Below, in pieces: positions 15,595-23,257 of a stretch of 25,219 nucleotides of DNA. A program made the position numbers and the translations under genes. The first letter of the stretch is position 1. Each line of letters starts with the position of its first letter. A model generated the notes under the pieces. It worked only from the letters and a program-made list of their open reading frames with translations, was not told the origin of the DNA and made no database searches. Source of the stretch: an uncultured Bacilli bacterium (GTDB taxonomy: Bacteria > Bacillota_I > Bacilli_A > RF39 > UBA660); the NCBI GenBank assembly GCA_934090595.1, contig CAKOJO010000013.1:1-25219 (forward strand), in the 5' to 3' direction.

Positions 15595-16389
15595 ATGATG
15601 AATAATAATAATTTTAATGAAATAGATAATAATAAGAAAGGAAATGGGGTTATTAAGAATCTTAAGATATTTGGTCAAAGTATTAGAAGGTTTGCTCCTT
15701 ATATTGTTGCGGGTGCTGTTTTGTTTGAGGCTTTTAGTTTTAATGGTTCTACTCCTTTTATAAAGGATACTTCTTTTAGTTATGCAAAATATGTTAAAGA
15801 ATGGGATAGTAATGGAAATGCTACAGTTGTACAAGATGGAGATATATATAGTAAGGAACCATTAACTGATTCACTTGTTACCACTAACGTGTTGTATTAT
15901 ACTGAATGGAAGAATAATGATGATGGCACTTATTATAGAACTAAGTATACATATGGTATTGATAATTTGGTTTTTAATGATGCTTTACTTAAGGAAATTC
16001 TTGATTGTAAAGATTATATTGAACTTAGTGATTTTTTAGTGTATAAGTCAGATGTTCAAGAAAGTGCTGATAGTTTGTCTCGTGAAGTTCTTAACAATAA
16101 TAAAGGATATGTTGTAGTTCGTTCTACTGATACTGAATATTCTATGCCTGTTAGGTATATTCAAAATAGTTATGATAATGCAATGGATACTGCAACTTAT
16201 CTTACTATGCTTGCTGGATTGTTTGCTGTTATTGCTCATATTAGAAGGCGTAATGGTTATTCTTATCATGATATAGTTTCAAATATAAAAGAAAAGAACA
16301 TTTGTAATGATAGTTCAAAGTTTAAGGTTGAGTTACTAGATGAAGAAGAACAAGAAGAAGAGATAAAAAAAGAAAGGAAACTTATATAA
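15595..16389 (+). CDS. Hypothetical membrane-anchored protein with extracytoplasmic domain
   Basis: A 264-residue protein of no family I recognise. After an Asn-rich N-terminus (~1-20) comes a membrane helix at ~34-52 (APYIVAGAVLFEAFSF). Next is a polar, probably external domain of ~140 residues (many Tyr, Asp, Thr; YYTEWKNNDDGTYYRTKYTYG). A second helix at ~195-215 (YLTMLAGLFAVIAHI) is stopped by RRRNGYS. The tail is Glu-rich. ATG 15595 (MMNNNNF) is eight bases from GGAGG; an ATG at 15589 would be too close. It has its own promoter and terminator. Confidence 0.7.
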   Translation: MMNNNNFNEIDNNKKGNGVIKNLKIFGQSIRRFAPYIVAGAVLFEAFSFNGSTPFIKDTSFSYAKYVKEWDSNGNATVVQDGDIYSKEPLTDSLVTTNVLYYTEWKNNDDGTYYRTKYTYGIDNLVFNDALLKEILDCKDYIELSDFLVYKSDVQESADSLSREVLNNNKGYVVVRSTDTEYSMPVRYIQNSYDNAMDTATYLTMLAGLFAVIAHIRRRNGYSYHDIVSNIKEKNICNDSSKFKVELLDEEEQEEEIKKERKLI

Positions 16390-16407
16390 TTTTGGTTTCC
16401 TTTTTTA
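16373..16407. terminator. Bidirectional terminator between convergent genes
   Basis: 9-bp arms AAAGGAAAC/GTTTCCTTT (16373-16381 and 16395-16403) with T tracts on both strands. It covers the end of the plus-strand gene and abuts the stop of the minus-strand gene. Confidence 0.8.
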
Positions 16408-16785
16408 GTTGAATGCTAGTTCTGCTTCGATGTCTTGATCGTTTATAGCAATGTATAAAAAGATTGCTCCAGCGATAAAGATTAGAATGCTTCCTATTAA
16501 TGAGTATTCTGTAAAGTCTTTTTTCTTTTTGTTATCATATATAGAAAGATTTTTATAGTCTTTGTAGCTGTCATACAAAAAGTATGTGTATACTAGTAAT
16601 GCTACTGAAAATATGAATATTAAAATATTTCTATATTTTTCTTTTGATATTTGATCATTTGTTAAAAAGTAGTTTTTTTCATAGTAGTTTGATATAAAAC
16701 AGAGTATTATTAAAAATATATAGATTATCCATACATAGTTTTCTACTTTTATTTGTTTTAATCTTTCTTCTGTTTCTTTACTCAT
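16405..16785 (-). CDS. Small three-TM membrane protein, possible paralogue of the 11382-11759 product
   Basis: 126 residues with helices at ~17-33, ~52-70 and ~94-112, and charged loops (SKEKYRN, DNKKKKDF). The family is unknown. Order of helices, length and the charged segment before helix 2 parallel the 11382-11759 product. No ribosome binding site precedes ATG 16785, and it starts 11 bases after the 16797-17018 stop, so translation probably depends on re-initiation. It is the last gene of the fhs operon. Confidence 0.65.
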   Translation of the reverse strand: MSKETEERLKQIKVENYVWIIYIFLIILCFISNYYEKNYFLTNDQISKEKYRNILIFIFSVALLVYTYFLYDSYKDYKNLSIYDNKKKKDFTEYSLIGSILIFIAGAIFLYIAINDQDIEAELAFN

Positions 16786-16796
16786 ATTAAAATATA

Positions 16797-17018
16797 TTAT
16801 TTTGTTTTATTTTTATTATTAAGTATTTGTTTAATATATTCTAATTCTTCAATATCTGTTACTTCTTCGATACCTTTCATTGTGTTTTGTCCAAATGTAA
16901 AGTCTTTTTTAGATTTTGTAAGTAATAGATAGTCTCTATCTTCTGCTTCAATTATTTTTTCTAGGGTGTATTTTTTTCCGTTTGTTAGTGTAACTGTTTT
17001 TCCAATTTTTAATTTCAT
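16797..17018 (-). CDS. Small hypothetical protein, 73 residues
   Basis: A short soluble protein, with beta-type N-terminal repeats (KIGKTVTLTNGKKYTLEKI) and a Lys/Glu-rich helical tail. I do not recognise the family; the pattern resembles small SH3- or beta-barrel-like domains, which is only a guess. GAGGCG precedes ATG 17018. It starts 16 bases after fhs, so it is co-transcribed with it. Confidence 0.65.
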   Translation of the reverse strand: MKLKIGKTVTLTNGKKYTLEKIIEAEDRDYLLLTKSKKDFTFGQNTMKGIEEVTDIEELEYIKQILNNKNKTK

Positions 17019-17034
17019 TAAAATCGCCTCTTTT

Positions 17035-18618
17035 TTAGAATATTCCTATTATTTCATTATTTTTTACATCTATATTTAAATAATTTGAATTTTTAGCAAG
17101 TCCTGGCATTGTTTGTATGTTGCCTGTTAAAAGTGTTATTATTTTTGCACCATTGTTAATTTTATAATCGTTAATTGTTATAGTGAAGTCTTTGGGGTAT
17201 CCTAGTAGTTTAGGATTGTCAGTGATGCTGTATTGTGTTTTTGATATACATATTTTATAGTTTTTGAAATTTTCATTTAGATTTTCTAGTTCTTTTTTCA
17301 GGCCTTTTTTATATTTTACTTCTTTAGCAGTAAGGAAGTTTTTGCATACGTTTTCTATTTTTGTTATTATGTCGTCTTCATCTTTATACAGTTCTAAGTG
17401 TTTTGTGTTTTTATTGTTTGCTAATGTTGTTACTTTTTTTACTAAGTTTTTTGTGTTTTTTGGTCCATCATTGTATATGTTGCTTATTTCAAATGGTGTA
17501 TTTAGTTTTTCACAGAACTTTCTTACATAGTTAATTTCTTCATCTTTATCGTCTTTGAATCTATTTAAGACTACCAACACATTGTCATTTGCTTGATGCA
17601 TTTTTTCTATGTGAAATCTTAGGTTTTCTATTCCTTTTTCTAGTGATCCTTCGCCATTGTGTTTTAGGCTTCTTATAGTTGATGTTATTATTATTAAGTC
17701 TGGATAGATATCGTTATTTCGACATTTGATATCTAAGAATTTCAAGGCTCCCATATCACTTCCGAAACCTGCTTCTGTTATGGTGTAGTTGCTTAATGAC
17801 ATGGCTAGTTTTGTTGCAATAACGGTGTTACAACCATGAGCAATGTTGGCGAATGGTCCTCCGTGTATGATTGCAGGGTTATTATATAATGTTTGAACTA
17901 GATTAGGTTTTAATGCATCTTTTAAGAGTGCTAGGACTGCTCCTTCACATTTTAAGTCTTTTAGATAAACGTATTTTTTGTCTTTGTTTATGCCTATTAT
18001 AATGTTTCTTATTTTTTCTCTTAAGTCGTTTTCATCTTTTGCTAAACATAATGTAACCATAAGTTCTGATGCTGCGGTTATGGTAAAGTGTTCTTTCCTA
18101 TTTTCTAGAGTTATATTTCTTAGTGCTCTGTCATTTAGATCTAGACATCTTTGGTACAGTACTTCTTGTATTTGTAGTTCGTTACCAAAGTAAATATGAT
18201 TATCTATGATTGATGCAATTAAGTTATTAGCGCTTGTTATAGCATGGAAATCTCCATTAAAGTGTAGGTTTATATCATTTGATGGCATTACTTGTGATAG
18301 TCCTCCCCCAGTTGCTCCCCCTTTTATGCCAAATACTGGTCCAAGTGATGGTTCTCTAAGTGCTAAGATTGCTTTTTCTTTATTATAGTTCATTGCATCA
18401 CATAGTCCAATTGAGAATGTTGTTTTTCCTTCGCCGAATGGGGTTGGGTTGGTGGATGTTACTAATATCAGTTTTGATTTTTTATTATTTGGTGCTTTGT
18501 TTATTTTTGCTTTATAATTTCCATATAGTTCTACTTCATTTTCTTTTAGACCTATTTTTTTTGCTATTTTGTCTATTTTTTCTAGTTTGAAGTTTTTTGA
18601 TATTTCGTAATCTGTCAT
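17035..18618 (-). CDS. fhs: Formate-tetrahydrofolate ligase
   Basis: A 527-residue enzyme making 10-formyl-THF from formate, THF and ATP, feeding purine and fMet-tRNA synthesis. The ATP site TPFGEGKTT is at 59-67 and the family signature EPSLGPVFGIKGGATGGG at 89-106. Other conserved blocks are HFNGDFHAITSANNL, GGPFANIAHGCN, TEAGFGSDMGALKF and TGNIQTMPGL near the end. It is about 25-30 residues shorter than the usual ~555 but lacks no block I can identify. ATG 18618 follows AGGAGG. It heads a three-gene operon with two small genes; no folD or other C1 gene is beside it. A TATAAT lies upstream (18640-18645) with no clear -35. Confidence 0.95.
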   Translation of the reverse strand: MTDYEISKNFKLEKIDKIAKKIGLKENEVELYGNYKAKINKAPNNKKSKLILVTSTNPTPFGEGKTTFSIGLCDAMNYNKEKAILALREPSLGPVFGIKGGATGGGLSQVMPSNDINLHFNGDFHAITSANNLIASIIDNHIYFGNELQIQEVLYQRCLDLNDRALRNITLENRKEHFTITAASELMVTLCLAKDENDLREKIRNIIIGINKDKKYVYLKDLKCEGAVLALLKDALKPNLVQTLYNNPAIIHGGPFANIAHGCNTVIATKLAMSLSNYTITEAGFGSDMGALKFLDIKCRNNDIYPDLIIITSTIRSLKHNGEGSLEKGIENLRFHIEKMHQANDNVLVVLNRFKDDKDEEINYVRKFCEKLNTPFEISNIYNDGPKNTKNLVKKVTTLANNKNTKHLELYKDEDDIITKIENVCKNFLTAKEVKYKKGLKKELENLNENFKNYKICISKTQYSITDNPKLLGYPKDFTITINDYKINNGAKIITLLTGNIQTMPGLAKNSNYLNIDVKNNEIIGIF

Positions 18619-18639
18619 GATATTCCTCCTTTCTCCTAT

Positions 18640-18704
18640 ATTATATCATATTTGAACAATTTTTTTCTTATTTTGTTATTTTATGGTAGTTTTTGAGGTA
18701 TAAT
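18640..18704. promoter_or_regulatory. Divergent promoter region of fhs and the HTH regulator
   Basis: TATAAT on the minus strand at 18640-18645 (fhs) and on the plus strand at 18699-18704 (regulator). Neither has a convincing -35 box. A further plus-strand TATAAT occurs just before the regulator's ribosome binding site. No clear operator repeat was seen. Confidence 0.35.
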
Positions 18705-18809
18705 AGTGTTAATTTTGGTTAATTGCTACCTATTTTATACAAAATGATAACGATTTTTGGTAGTGCAACTGATATTATTTATACTATAATTTTGGTGGAG
18801 GTGGAAAAA

Positions 18810-20174
18810 ATGAGATTTTGTGATAAGTTATTAAATCTTAGAAAAAAGAATAATTTTTCTCAGGAGACTCTTGCTGAGAAGTTGAATGTTTCAAGACAAG
18901 CTGTGTCTAAATGGGAAAGTGGTAGTACGTATCCTGATATGGAAAAAATGTTGCTTCTTTGTAATATTTTGAATTGTACTTTAGAGGAGTTAATGGATGA
19001 TGGAGTTATTAAGACTTCGGATAAGGGTAATAGTAAGTTTAATTTGAATAACTGGTTTAATGATTTTTTGAAGTATATTACTAATAGTTATAATATGTTT
19101 TGCAATATGACTTTTAAAGATAAGATTAAGTGTTTATTGGAAATGGCTTTTATATTTGTTGTTATTTATATTATATGTGGAATTATATATTCTCTAGTTA
19201 ATACTTTCTTGATTGATTTATTTCTTAATATTCCAAAGATTGGCTATATTATAGATTCTATTTTCGAGGGTATTACTACTTTAATATTGGCAGTGCTTGG
19301 TATTATTACTTTCTTACATCTTTTTAAGATTAGGTATTTGGATTACTATGTGACTATTGAGGATAGAAATGCAAAGGAACAAGTTATTGAGGAGCCTATT
19401 GAAAATGATAGTAAGTCTTCGGTTTTTTCAAAGAAGGAACAAGATAGAATAATTATCAGAGATCCAAAACATTCTTCATTTAGTTTTTTTGAAGGTCTTT
19501 CTAGATTTATTGTTTTCTGGATAAAGGTGTTTGCGGTTTTCTTTGGAGTTTGTGTGTGCTTTGGATTTGTCTTTTTTATCGTTTGTGATGTAATTCTTAT
19601 TATGTACTTGAAATATGGTGTAATTTTCTTTGGACTTCTTCTTGCATTCTTGGGATGTTCATTTATATCATATTTGATAATTGAGTTTATCTATAATTTT
19701 GTATTTAATAGAGTTCATCATTACAAAAGAGGATTTATTGTGTTCGTGACTAGTCTTTTATTTGTGGGTATTGGTAGCGCTGTTAGTTTGGATAGTATGT
19801 TTGATTTTAAGTATGTTAATGACAATAGTGATTTAAAGTATGTTACTGATTCTATGAATATTGAAATGACTAAGAATATGATTATCTATAATGTTGATGA
19901 TGTTGTTATTGATAATGACAGAAAAGATATTAAGGTTGAAATTACTCATTTAAAGAATACAGATTATGACTATGATGTTTATTGGGATGGATCTTATTAT
20001 TTTTATAAGAATGTCAGTCCTGCTTCTTTTTTCGAAGTTATAAGTGCTGATATTAAGAATAAGAAGATTAGAAATTATGATGAGGCTTTTGATGTAAAGG
20101 TTAAGATATATATATCTGATGATAATTATAAAAAGCTTACTACTCATGATAATACTTCTTATGAAGATGAATAA
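18810..20174 (+). CDS. Membrane-bound HTH (Xre-type) regulator with extracytoplasmic C-terminus
   Basis: A 454-residue protein. Residues ~5-60 are a Cro/C1-type helix-turn-helix (SQETLAEKLNVSRQAVSKWE, then SGSTYPD) typical of Bacillota regulators. Several membrane helices follow: two around ~105-180, then a block at ~235-350. A charged cytoplasmic stretch (KEQVIEEPIENDSKSS) separates them. The last ~95 residues after the final helix are polar and Asp/Tyr-rich, probably outside the cell. This fits a one-component sensor that binds DNA from the membrane; target and signal are unknown. ATG 18810 follows GGAGGTGG and starts exactly at the HTH; upstream in-frame codons would add an unsupported extension. 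The C-terminal part could instead be an effector domain controlled by the HTH. Confidence 0.8.
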   Translation: MRFCDKLLNLRKKNNFSQETLAEKLNVSRQAVSKWESGSTYPDMEKMLLLCNILNCTLEELMDDGVIKTSDKGNSKFNLNNWFNDFLKYITNSYNMFCNMTFKDKIKCLLEMAFIFVVIYIICGIIYSLVNTFLIDLFLNIPKIGYIIDSIFEGITTLILAVLGIITFLHLFKIRYLDYYVTIEDRNAKEQVIEEPIENDSKSSVFSKKEQDRIIIRDPKHSSFSFFEGLSRFIVFWIKVFAVFFGVCVCFGFVFFIVCDVILIMYLKYGVIFFGLLLAFLGCSFISYLIIEFIYNFVFNRVHHYKRGFIVFVTSLLFVGIGSAVSLDSMFDFKYVNDNSDLKYVTDSMNIEMTKNMIIYNVDDVVIDNDRKDIKVEITHLKNTDYDYDVYWDGSYYFYKNVSPASFFEVISADIKNKKIRNYDEAFDVKVKIYISDDNYKKLTTHDNTSYEDE

Positions 20175-20199
20175 TGCTTAATTGTATTATTCTTTTTCT
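20169..20199 (+). terminator. Terminator of the HTH regulator gene
   Basis: 7-bp arms GAATAAT/ATTATTC (20169-20175 and 20186-20192) followed by a T run. The stop codon lies in the stem. Confidence 0.6.
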
Positions 20200-20227
20200 T
20201 TGTTATTTAAATTTGTTGTGTTATAAT
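20200..20227 (+). promoter_or_regulatory. Sigma-A promoter of the 20248-20889 gene
   Basis: TTGTTA (20200-20205), 16 bases, TATAAT (20222-20227), 20 bases before the start codon. Confidence 0.5.
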
Positions 20228-20247
20228 TAGGGTGTGAGGTATTTACT

Positions 20248-20889
20248 ATGGATTCAAATAATAAATTAAGTTTTTATCAGATTATGTGGCTTTACATAAT
20301 TGGTGCTTTTTTAGGATTTATTGGTGAGACTTTGTTTCATATTTATATTCATGGAGAGTTTTCAAATATGCAAGGAATGGTTTATGGTCCTTTTAAACCG
20401 TTATATGGTCTTGGTGCGGTACTTATGTATCTCATTTATAGAAATGTTGGTGAGAAGAGATATTTATTTGTTATTGTATCTGGTATTGTTGTTGGGGCTT
20501 TGTATGAATATGGGGTTAGTCTTTTTGAAGAGAATGTTTTTGGTTATAACTCTTGGCTTTATTCTGATGGTCCTCTTGTGATTAATAGACGTGTTTATTT
20601 ACCGTATTGTTTTATTTGGGGATTTGTTATATTGCTTTATTATTTGGCGATTCCTTATATTAAAAAGATTTATAATTATTTTTGTGAATTTGATTGGTTT
20701 AAGAAATTATCGTTTGTTGCTTGCTTTTTGATGAGTCTTAACATTTTACTTACTATCGGTGTTGCAACGAGATATGTTGATCGAAGTAATGGTGTTGAGG
20801 CTAAAACGGTGATTGGTAATACTATTGATGTTTTTTATGATGATGAGTTTGTGAAGGAGCATTTGCCTCTTATTAAGATAAAAAAATAA
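20248..20889 (+). CDS. PF06541-like membrane protein, second member
   Basis: 213 residues with about five helices. It shares the family landmarks with the 10205-10921 product: a first helix ending in GFIGETLF, GMVYGPFKPLYGLGA at ~43-57, YEYGVSLFEENVFG, SWLYS..PLVINRRVYLP, and a helix starting FIWGF. Here W-DYS is replaced by W-YS and the Cys-Leu-Glu segment is changed, so it is a distant relative. Beyond ~155 the sequence diverges: a last helix, then a polar tail with FYDDEFVKEHLP. Function unknown. ATG 20248 lies seven bases after GAGGT. It may be co-regulated with the upstream HTH gene, but has its own promoter. Confidence 0.75.
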   Translation: MDSNNKLSFYQIMWLYIIGAFLGFIGETLFHIYIHGEFSNMQGMVYGPFKPLYGLGAVLMYLIYRNVGEKRYLFVIVSGIVVGALYEYGVSLFEENVFGYNSWLYSDGPLVINRRVYLPYCFIWGFVILLYYLAIPYIKKIYNYFCEFDWFKKLSFVACFLMSLNILLTIGVATRYVDRSNGVEAKTVIGNTIDVFYDDEFVKEHLPLIKIKK

Positions 20890-20918
20890 GATATTAACGT
20901 TTTTGTTAATATCTTATT
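20885..20918. terminator. Bidirectional terminator containing both stop codons
   Basis: Perfect 14-bp arms 20885-20898 and 20905-20918 with a 6-base loop. The TAA of the plus-strand gene (20887-20889) and of the minus-strand gene (20914-20916) both lie in the stem. Confidence 0.85.
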
Positions 20919-21369
20919 CATTTTCTTTATTTCTTAGTGGATATTCTTTCTTTTCTTCCATCATATATTTTGTAACGCTTGTTTCGATTTCATCTAATGC
21001 TGCTTTACTTAGATTTGATATTGTAACAAGTTCTTTTATTGTGTCTATTTTTATTTTACCCCAAATTAGTCCTGATATTACTGTTAAGTCATTAAACATA
21101 TCTGGTGTTATGGAATATAGAAAGTATCCGAATAGTAATCTATCTTGTGCAATTATTAGTCTTTTGTCTGTTATTACAAATACTGATGTTGAGATAACGT
21201 CATACCAGTTATCGTTTCTTTGACCTGTAAAAACGTATAGGACTGTTTCATCGTCGTTTAAATGTTTTTGTGCTATTTGACAATGATTTTTTAATCTCCA
21301 TGCAACTGTGGATGGGTATCTTTTTTTGAATGATGTTGCCCATCTATAAATATTATTACTATTATTCAT
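20914..21369 (-). CDS. Bacterial PH-domain protein (bPH-type)
   Basis: 151 residues without membrane helices. The centre (~38-115) reads as a bacterial PH-like fold: DDETVLYVFTGQ, STSVFVITDKRLIIAQ, then LFGYFLYSITPDMFNDLTVI and a gapped GKIKIDT strand. Family members often occur in membrane or stress proteins; the ligand is unknown. The N-terminal ~35 residues are basic. The ATG (21367-21369) overlaps the TAA stop of the upstream thioredoxin-like gene by one base (TAATG), so the two are translationally coupled and probably act together. Confidence 0.75.
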   Translation of the reverse strand: MNNSNNIYRWATSFKKRYPSTVAWRLKNHCQIAQKHLNDDETVLYVFTGQRNDNWYDVISTSVFVITDKRLIIAQDRLLFGYFLYSITPDMFNDLTVISGLIWGKIKIDTIKELVTISNLSKAALDEIETSVTKYMMEEKKEYPLRNKENE

Positions 21370-22136
21370 TATTCAATCACCTTATTTTTTTGTAAGAATG
21401 AAATAAGTTCGTTTTCATCAACGTATCCATTTAATACGTCTATTCTTTTGCCGTCTTTATATAGCAAGTTTAATGGTGTTCCCCATTCTTCTTCGGTGAA
21501 GTATTTATCACTTGCATATAGTTTTTCTCTTTGGCTATCTGTTACATCTTCGCGAGCTAAGTCAACGTAATAAACGTTGAATTTTTTATCTTTTAAAGCT
21601 TTGTTTATTGATTCTTTGAACATTGTACAATAACTACATGTATTGCTTCCCACAAACATGAAGTTATATCCTTTTGTTTTTATGATATCTAGGTATTCAT
21701 CAATTGATACTTCGATATATTTTCTTTCAATAATATCATTGTTCATAAGTTCTTGTGTGAACTTGTAGCTTTTGTAGTTGTCATCACTATAAGAATATGT
21801 TTTTTCTTTATTAGTATATTCTTGGAATGATGTTTTTTCTTTTCCTAATACTTTTGTTTTTTGTTCATCTGTTAGATCTTTTGTATTTACAAAGTATGAA
21901 GTTGCATTGCTATTTGATATTGTTTCTTTAATGTTATTGTATGCTTGATTTTCTTCTCCAAAGTATACTACAAAGTCTTTTCCTTCTTCGACTAATTTAG
22001 TGTATTCATCATATGTTATTTCTTGTAATGGTTTCTTAGTTAAACATGTTGATAGAATGATTAGTCCTACAAGTATAATTACGATGATTCCCACGAATAT
22101 AACAGTGCTTTTATTTTTTTCTATAAACTTTTTCAT
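21369..22136 (-). CDS. Membrane-anchored thioredoxin-like protein with tandem domains
   Basis: 255 residues. A membrane helix at ~11-30 ends in LSTC31, which might also be a lipobox, though Thr before Cys is unusual. Two thioredoxin-fold regions follow. The first (~40-135, FVVYFGEENQAYNNI) has no CxxC. The second (~143-252) has the redox motif CSYC at 167-170 and the cis-proline segment WGTP at 218-221, then LLYKDGKRID. The domains are therefore predicted to be outside the cell, as a disulfide reductase, isomerase or thioredoxin-type partner. Usual single-domain relatives are ~120-170 residues, so the inactive first domain is notable. AGGAGGT precedes ATG 22136. It is coupled to the PH-domain gene downstream. 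Confidence 0.85.
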   Translation of the reverse strand: MKKFIEKNKSTVIFVGIIVIILVGLIILSTCLTKKPLQEITYDEYTKLVEEGKDFVVYFGEENQAYNNIKETISNSNATSYFVNTKDLTDEQKTKVLGKEKTSFQEYTNKEKTYSYSDDNYKSYKFTQELMNNDIIERKYIEVSIDEYLDIIKTKGYNFMFVGSNTCSYCTMFKESINKALKDKKFNVYYVDLAREDVTDSQREKLYASDKYFTEEEWGTPLNLLYKDGKRIDVLNGYVDENELISFLQKNKVIE

Positions 22137-22155
22137 ATTGTTACCTCCTGATATA

Positions 22156-22184
22156 ATTTTATCATTATTTGATGGTTAAGTAAA
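22156..22184 (-). promoter_or_regulatory. Putative promoter of the thioredoxin-like/PH operon
   Basis: On the minus strand TTTACT (22179-22184), 17 bases, TAAAAT (22156-22161). Moderate match. Confidence 0.4.
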
Positions 22185-22244
22185 GAAAAAGCATTGTTTT
22201 GTCATAATAAATATGCATAAAATCAATGTATGGTTTGCTTTTTT

Positions 22245-22298
22245 AAGTATTTTAAAAGTGGCATTTGTCTATATTGGTTGTAGAGTTATGCCACTTTT
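22245..22298 (-). terminator. Terminator of the DUF975 gene
   Basis: 11-bp arms AAAAGTGGCAT/ATGCCACTTTT (22254-22264 and 22288-22298) around a 23-base loop. The loop is long for a simple terminator. The T run is short. Bases 22185-22244 show nothing else. Confidence 0.6.
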
Positions 22299-22305
22299 AT
22301 ATAAA

Positions 22306-22956
22306 TTATTCTTCAGATAATGTTTTTGTTTGTTGTAGTTTTTCGTAGTAGATTGCAAATGCTGTGTTGCAGTATGGAACTACCCATATACATAGGATAC
22401 CTAGTGTTAATGCACAAAGAATGTACCATCCTAGGAAACTAAGGTTGAATACAAAATAGTCCCATTTGTATCCTTTCATTAGTTGCCAACTTTTCTTTAA
22501 CCCATCCATTGCATCTTCTTCTTTGTTGTCTGCGATTATGTAGTAAAACATTGAAAATCCTAGTGTTAAAATGATTCCTGGCACTATTAATAGAACGTAT
22601 CCAATTGAAACAAATATATTTATAAGGATGTATCCTAAGATTATTGTTGGCCATTTTTCTTTTAGGCTTGGTAGTGTTTCTTTGAATGATTCGAATTTTC
22701 CTGTTCTTATAAAGTTAAGTATATACTTGTAATAACATACTATAAATAGTGATTGAATCATTGCGATTATTATTGAGTAGATGTTTCCCGCTACTGTGAT
22801 GTCACCGCTTGATGTTACTATTTCAACTCCTGCTGCTTTTACGATTAAGGATATTATGCTTGTTATTACTCCCCATATTAATAATGGTACCCAAATATTT
22901 AATTTATTGTTTTTATATTTTGCTTTTGCCTCTTCTTTAATTTCTTTTCTATTCAT
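22306..22956 (-). CDS. DUF975-family integral membrane protein
   Basis: A 216-residue protein with about five to six helices. Recognised by its N-terminus (basic, NRKEIKEEAKAKYKNN before the first helix), the central VPGIILTLGFSMFYYIIAD, the segment DGLKKSWQLMKGYKWDYF and the last block LSFLGWYILCALTLGIL, followed by WVVPYCNTAFAIYYE. These match the widespread DUF975 proteins of Bacillota, whose function is unknown. ATG 22956 follows AGGAGGT. A TATACT lies upstream without a good -35. Confidence 0.88.
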   Translation of the reverse strand: MNRKEIKEEAKAKYKNNKLNIWVPLLIWGVITSIISLIVKAAGVEIVTSSGDITVAGNIYSIIIAMIQSLFIVCYYKYILNFIRTGKFESFKETLPSLKEKWPTIILGYILINIFVSIGYVLLIVPGIILTLGFSMFYYIIADNKEEDAMDGLKKSWQLMKGYKWDYFVFNLSFLGWYILCALTLGILCIWVVPYCNTAFAIYYEKLQQTKTLSEE

Positions 22957-22994
22957 ATTTTTTTACCTCCTATGGTTAAAGTATATACCAATTA

Positions 22995-23029
22995 AAGAAA
23001 AAAATAAAGCATTGCCTTATTTTTTTCTT
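22995..23029 (-). terminator. Terminator of the desulfurase/DUF1540 operon
   Basis: About 15 paired positions (22995-23009 with 23015-23029, one G-T pair) around a 5-base loop, with T residues following on the minus strand. Confidence 0.7.
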
Positions 23030-23055
23030 GTTTTTTGTTTTAGTTGTTTATGGTT

Positions 23056-23226
23056 TTATTTTTTTGTTTTGTCTAGTTTGTAGTTTGAACATATTGTTTC
23101 ATCTTTGTCTGTTGCTTCTTTTTTTTGATTTTTAACTTCTATTTCTTCAAGATTACACATGTTACAATCGCAGTCACAATGTTCGCATGTATGAACATCG
23201 CATTTTATTGTTTGTTTTTTCTTCAT
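23056..23226 (-). CDS. Small Cys-rich protein, DUF1540-like
   Basis: 56 residues with seven Cys, six of them within CDVHTCEHCDCDCNMC (~9-24), plus two His. The order IKC...C...C, then IEV, then ETICSNY fits DUF1540, a short Cys-containing family of unknown function, but it has more Cys than the usual four, so metal or sulfur binding is plausible. ATG 23226 follows AAGGGTGAT; longer in-frame starts run into the upstream spacer. It lies 31 bases after the desulfurase-like genes in the same direction and shares their terminator, so it is probably co-expressed. Confidence 0.75.
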   Translation of the reverse strand: MKKKQTIKCDVHTCEHCDCDCNMCNLEEIEVKNQKKEATDKDETICSNYKLDKTKK

Positions 23227-23257
23227 TAATATCACCCTTTTTATTATTGGCAATATT

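Noticed and set aside
15478..15834. Minus-strand open frame of 118 codons
   Set aside because: Antisense to the 15595-16389 gene and to the divergent promoters; the asnS promoter would lie at its end.
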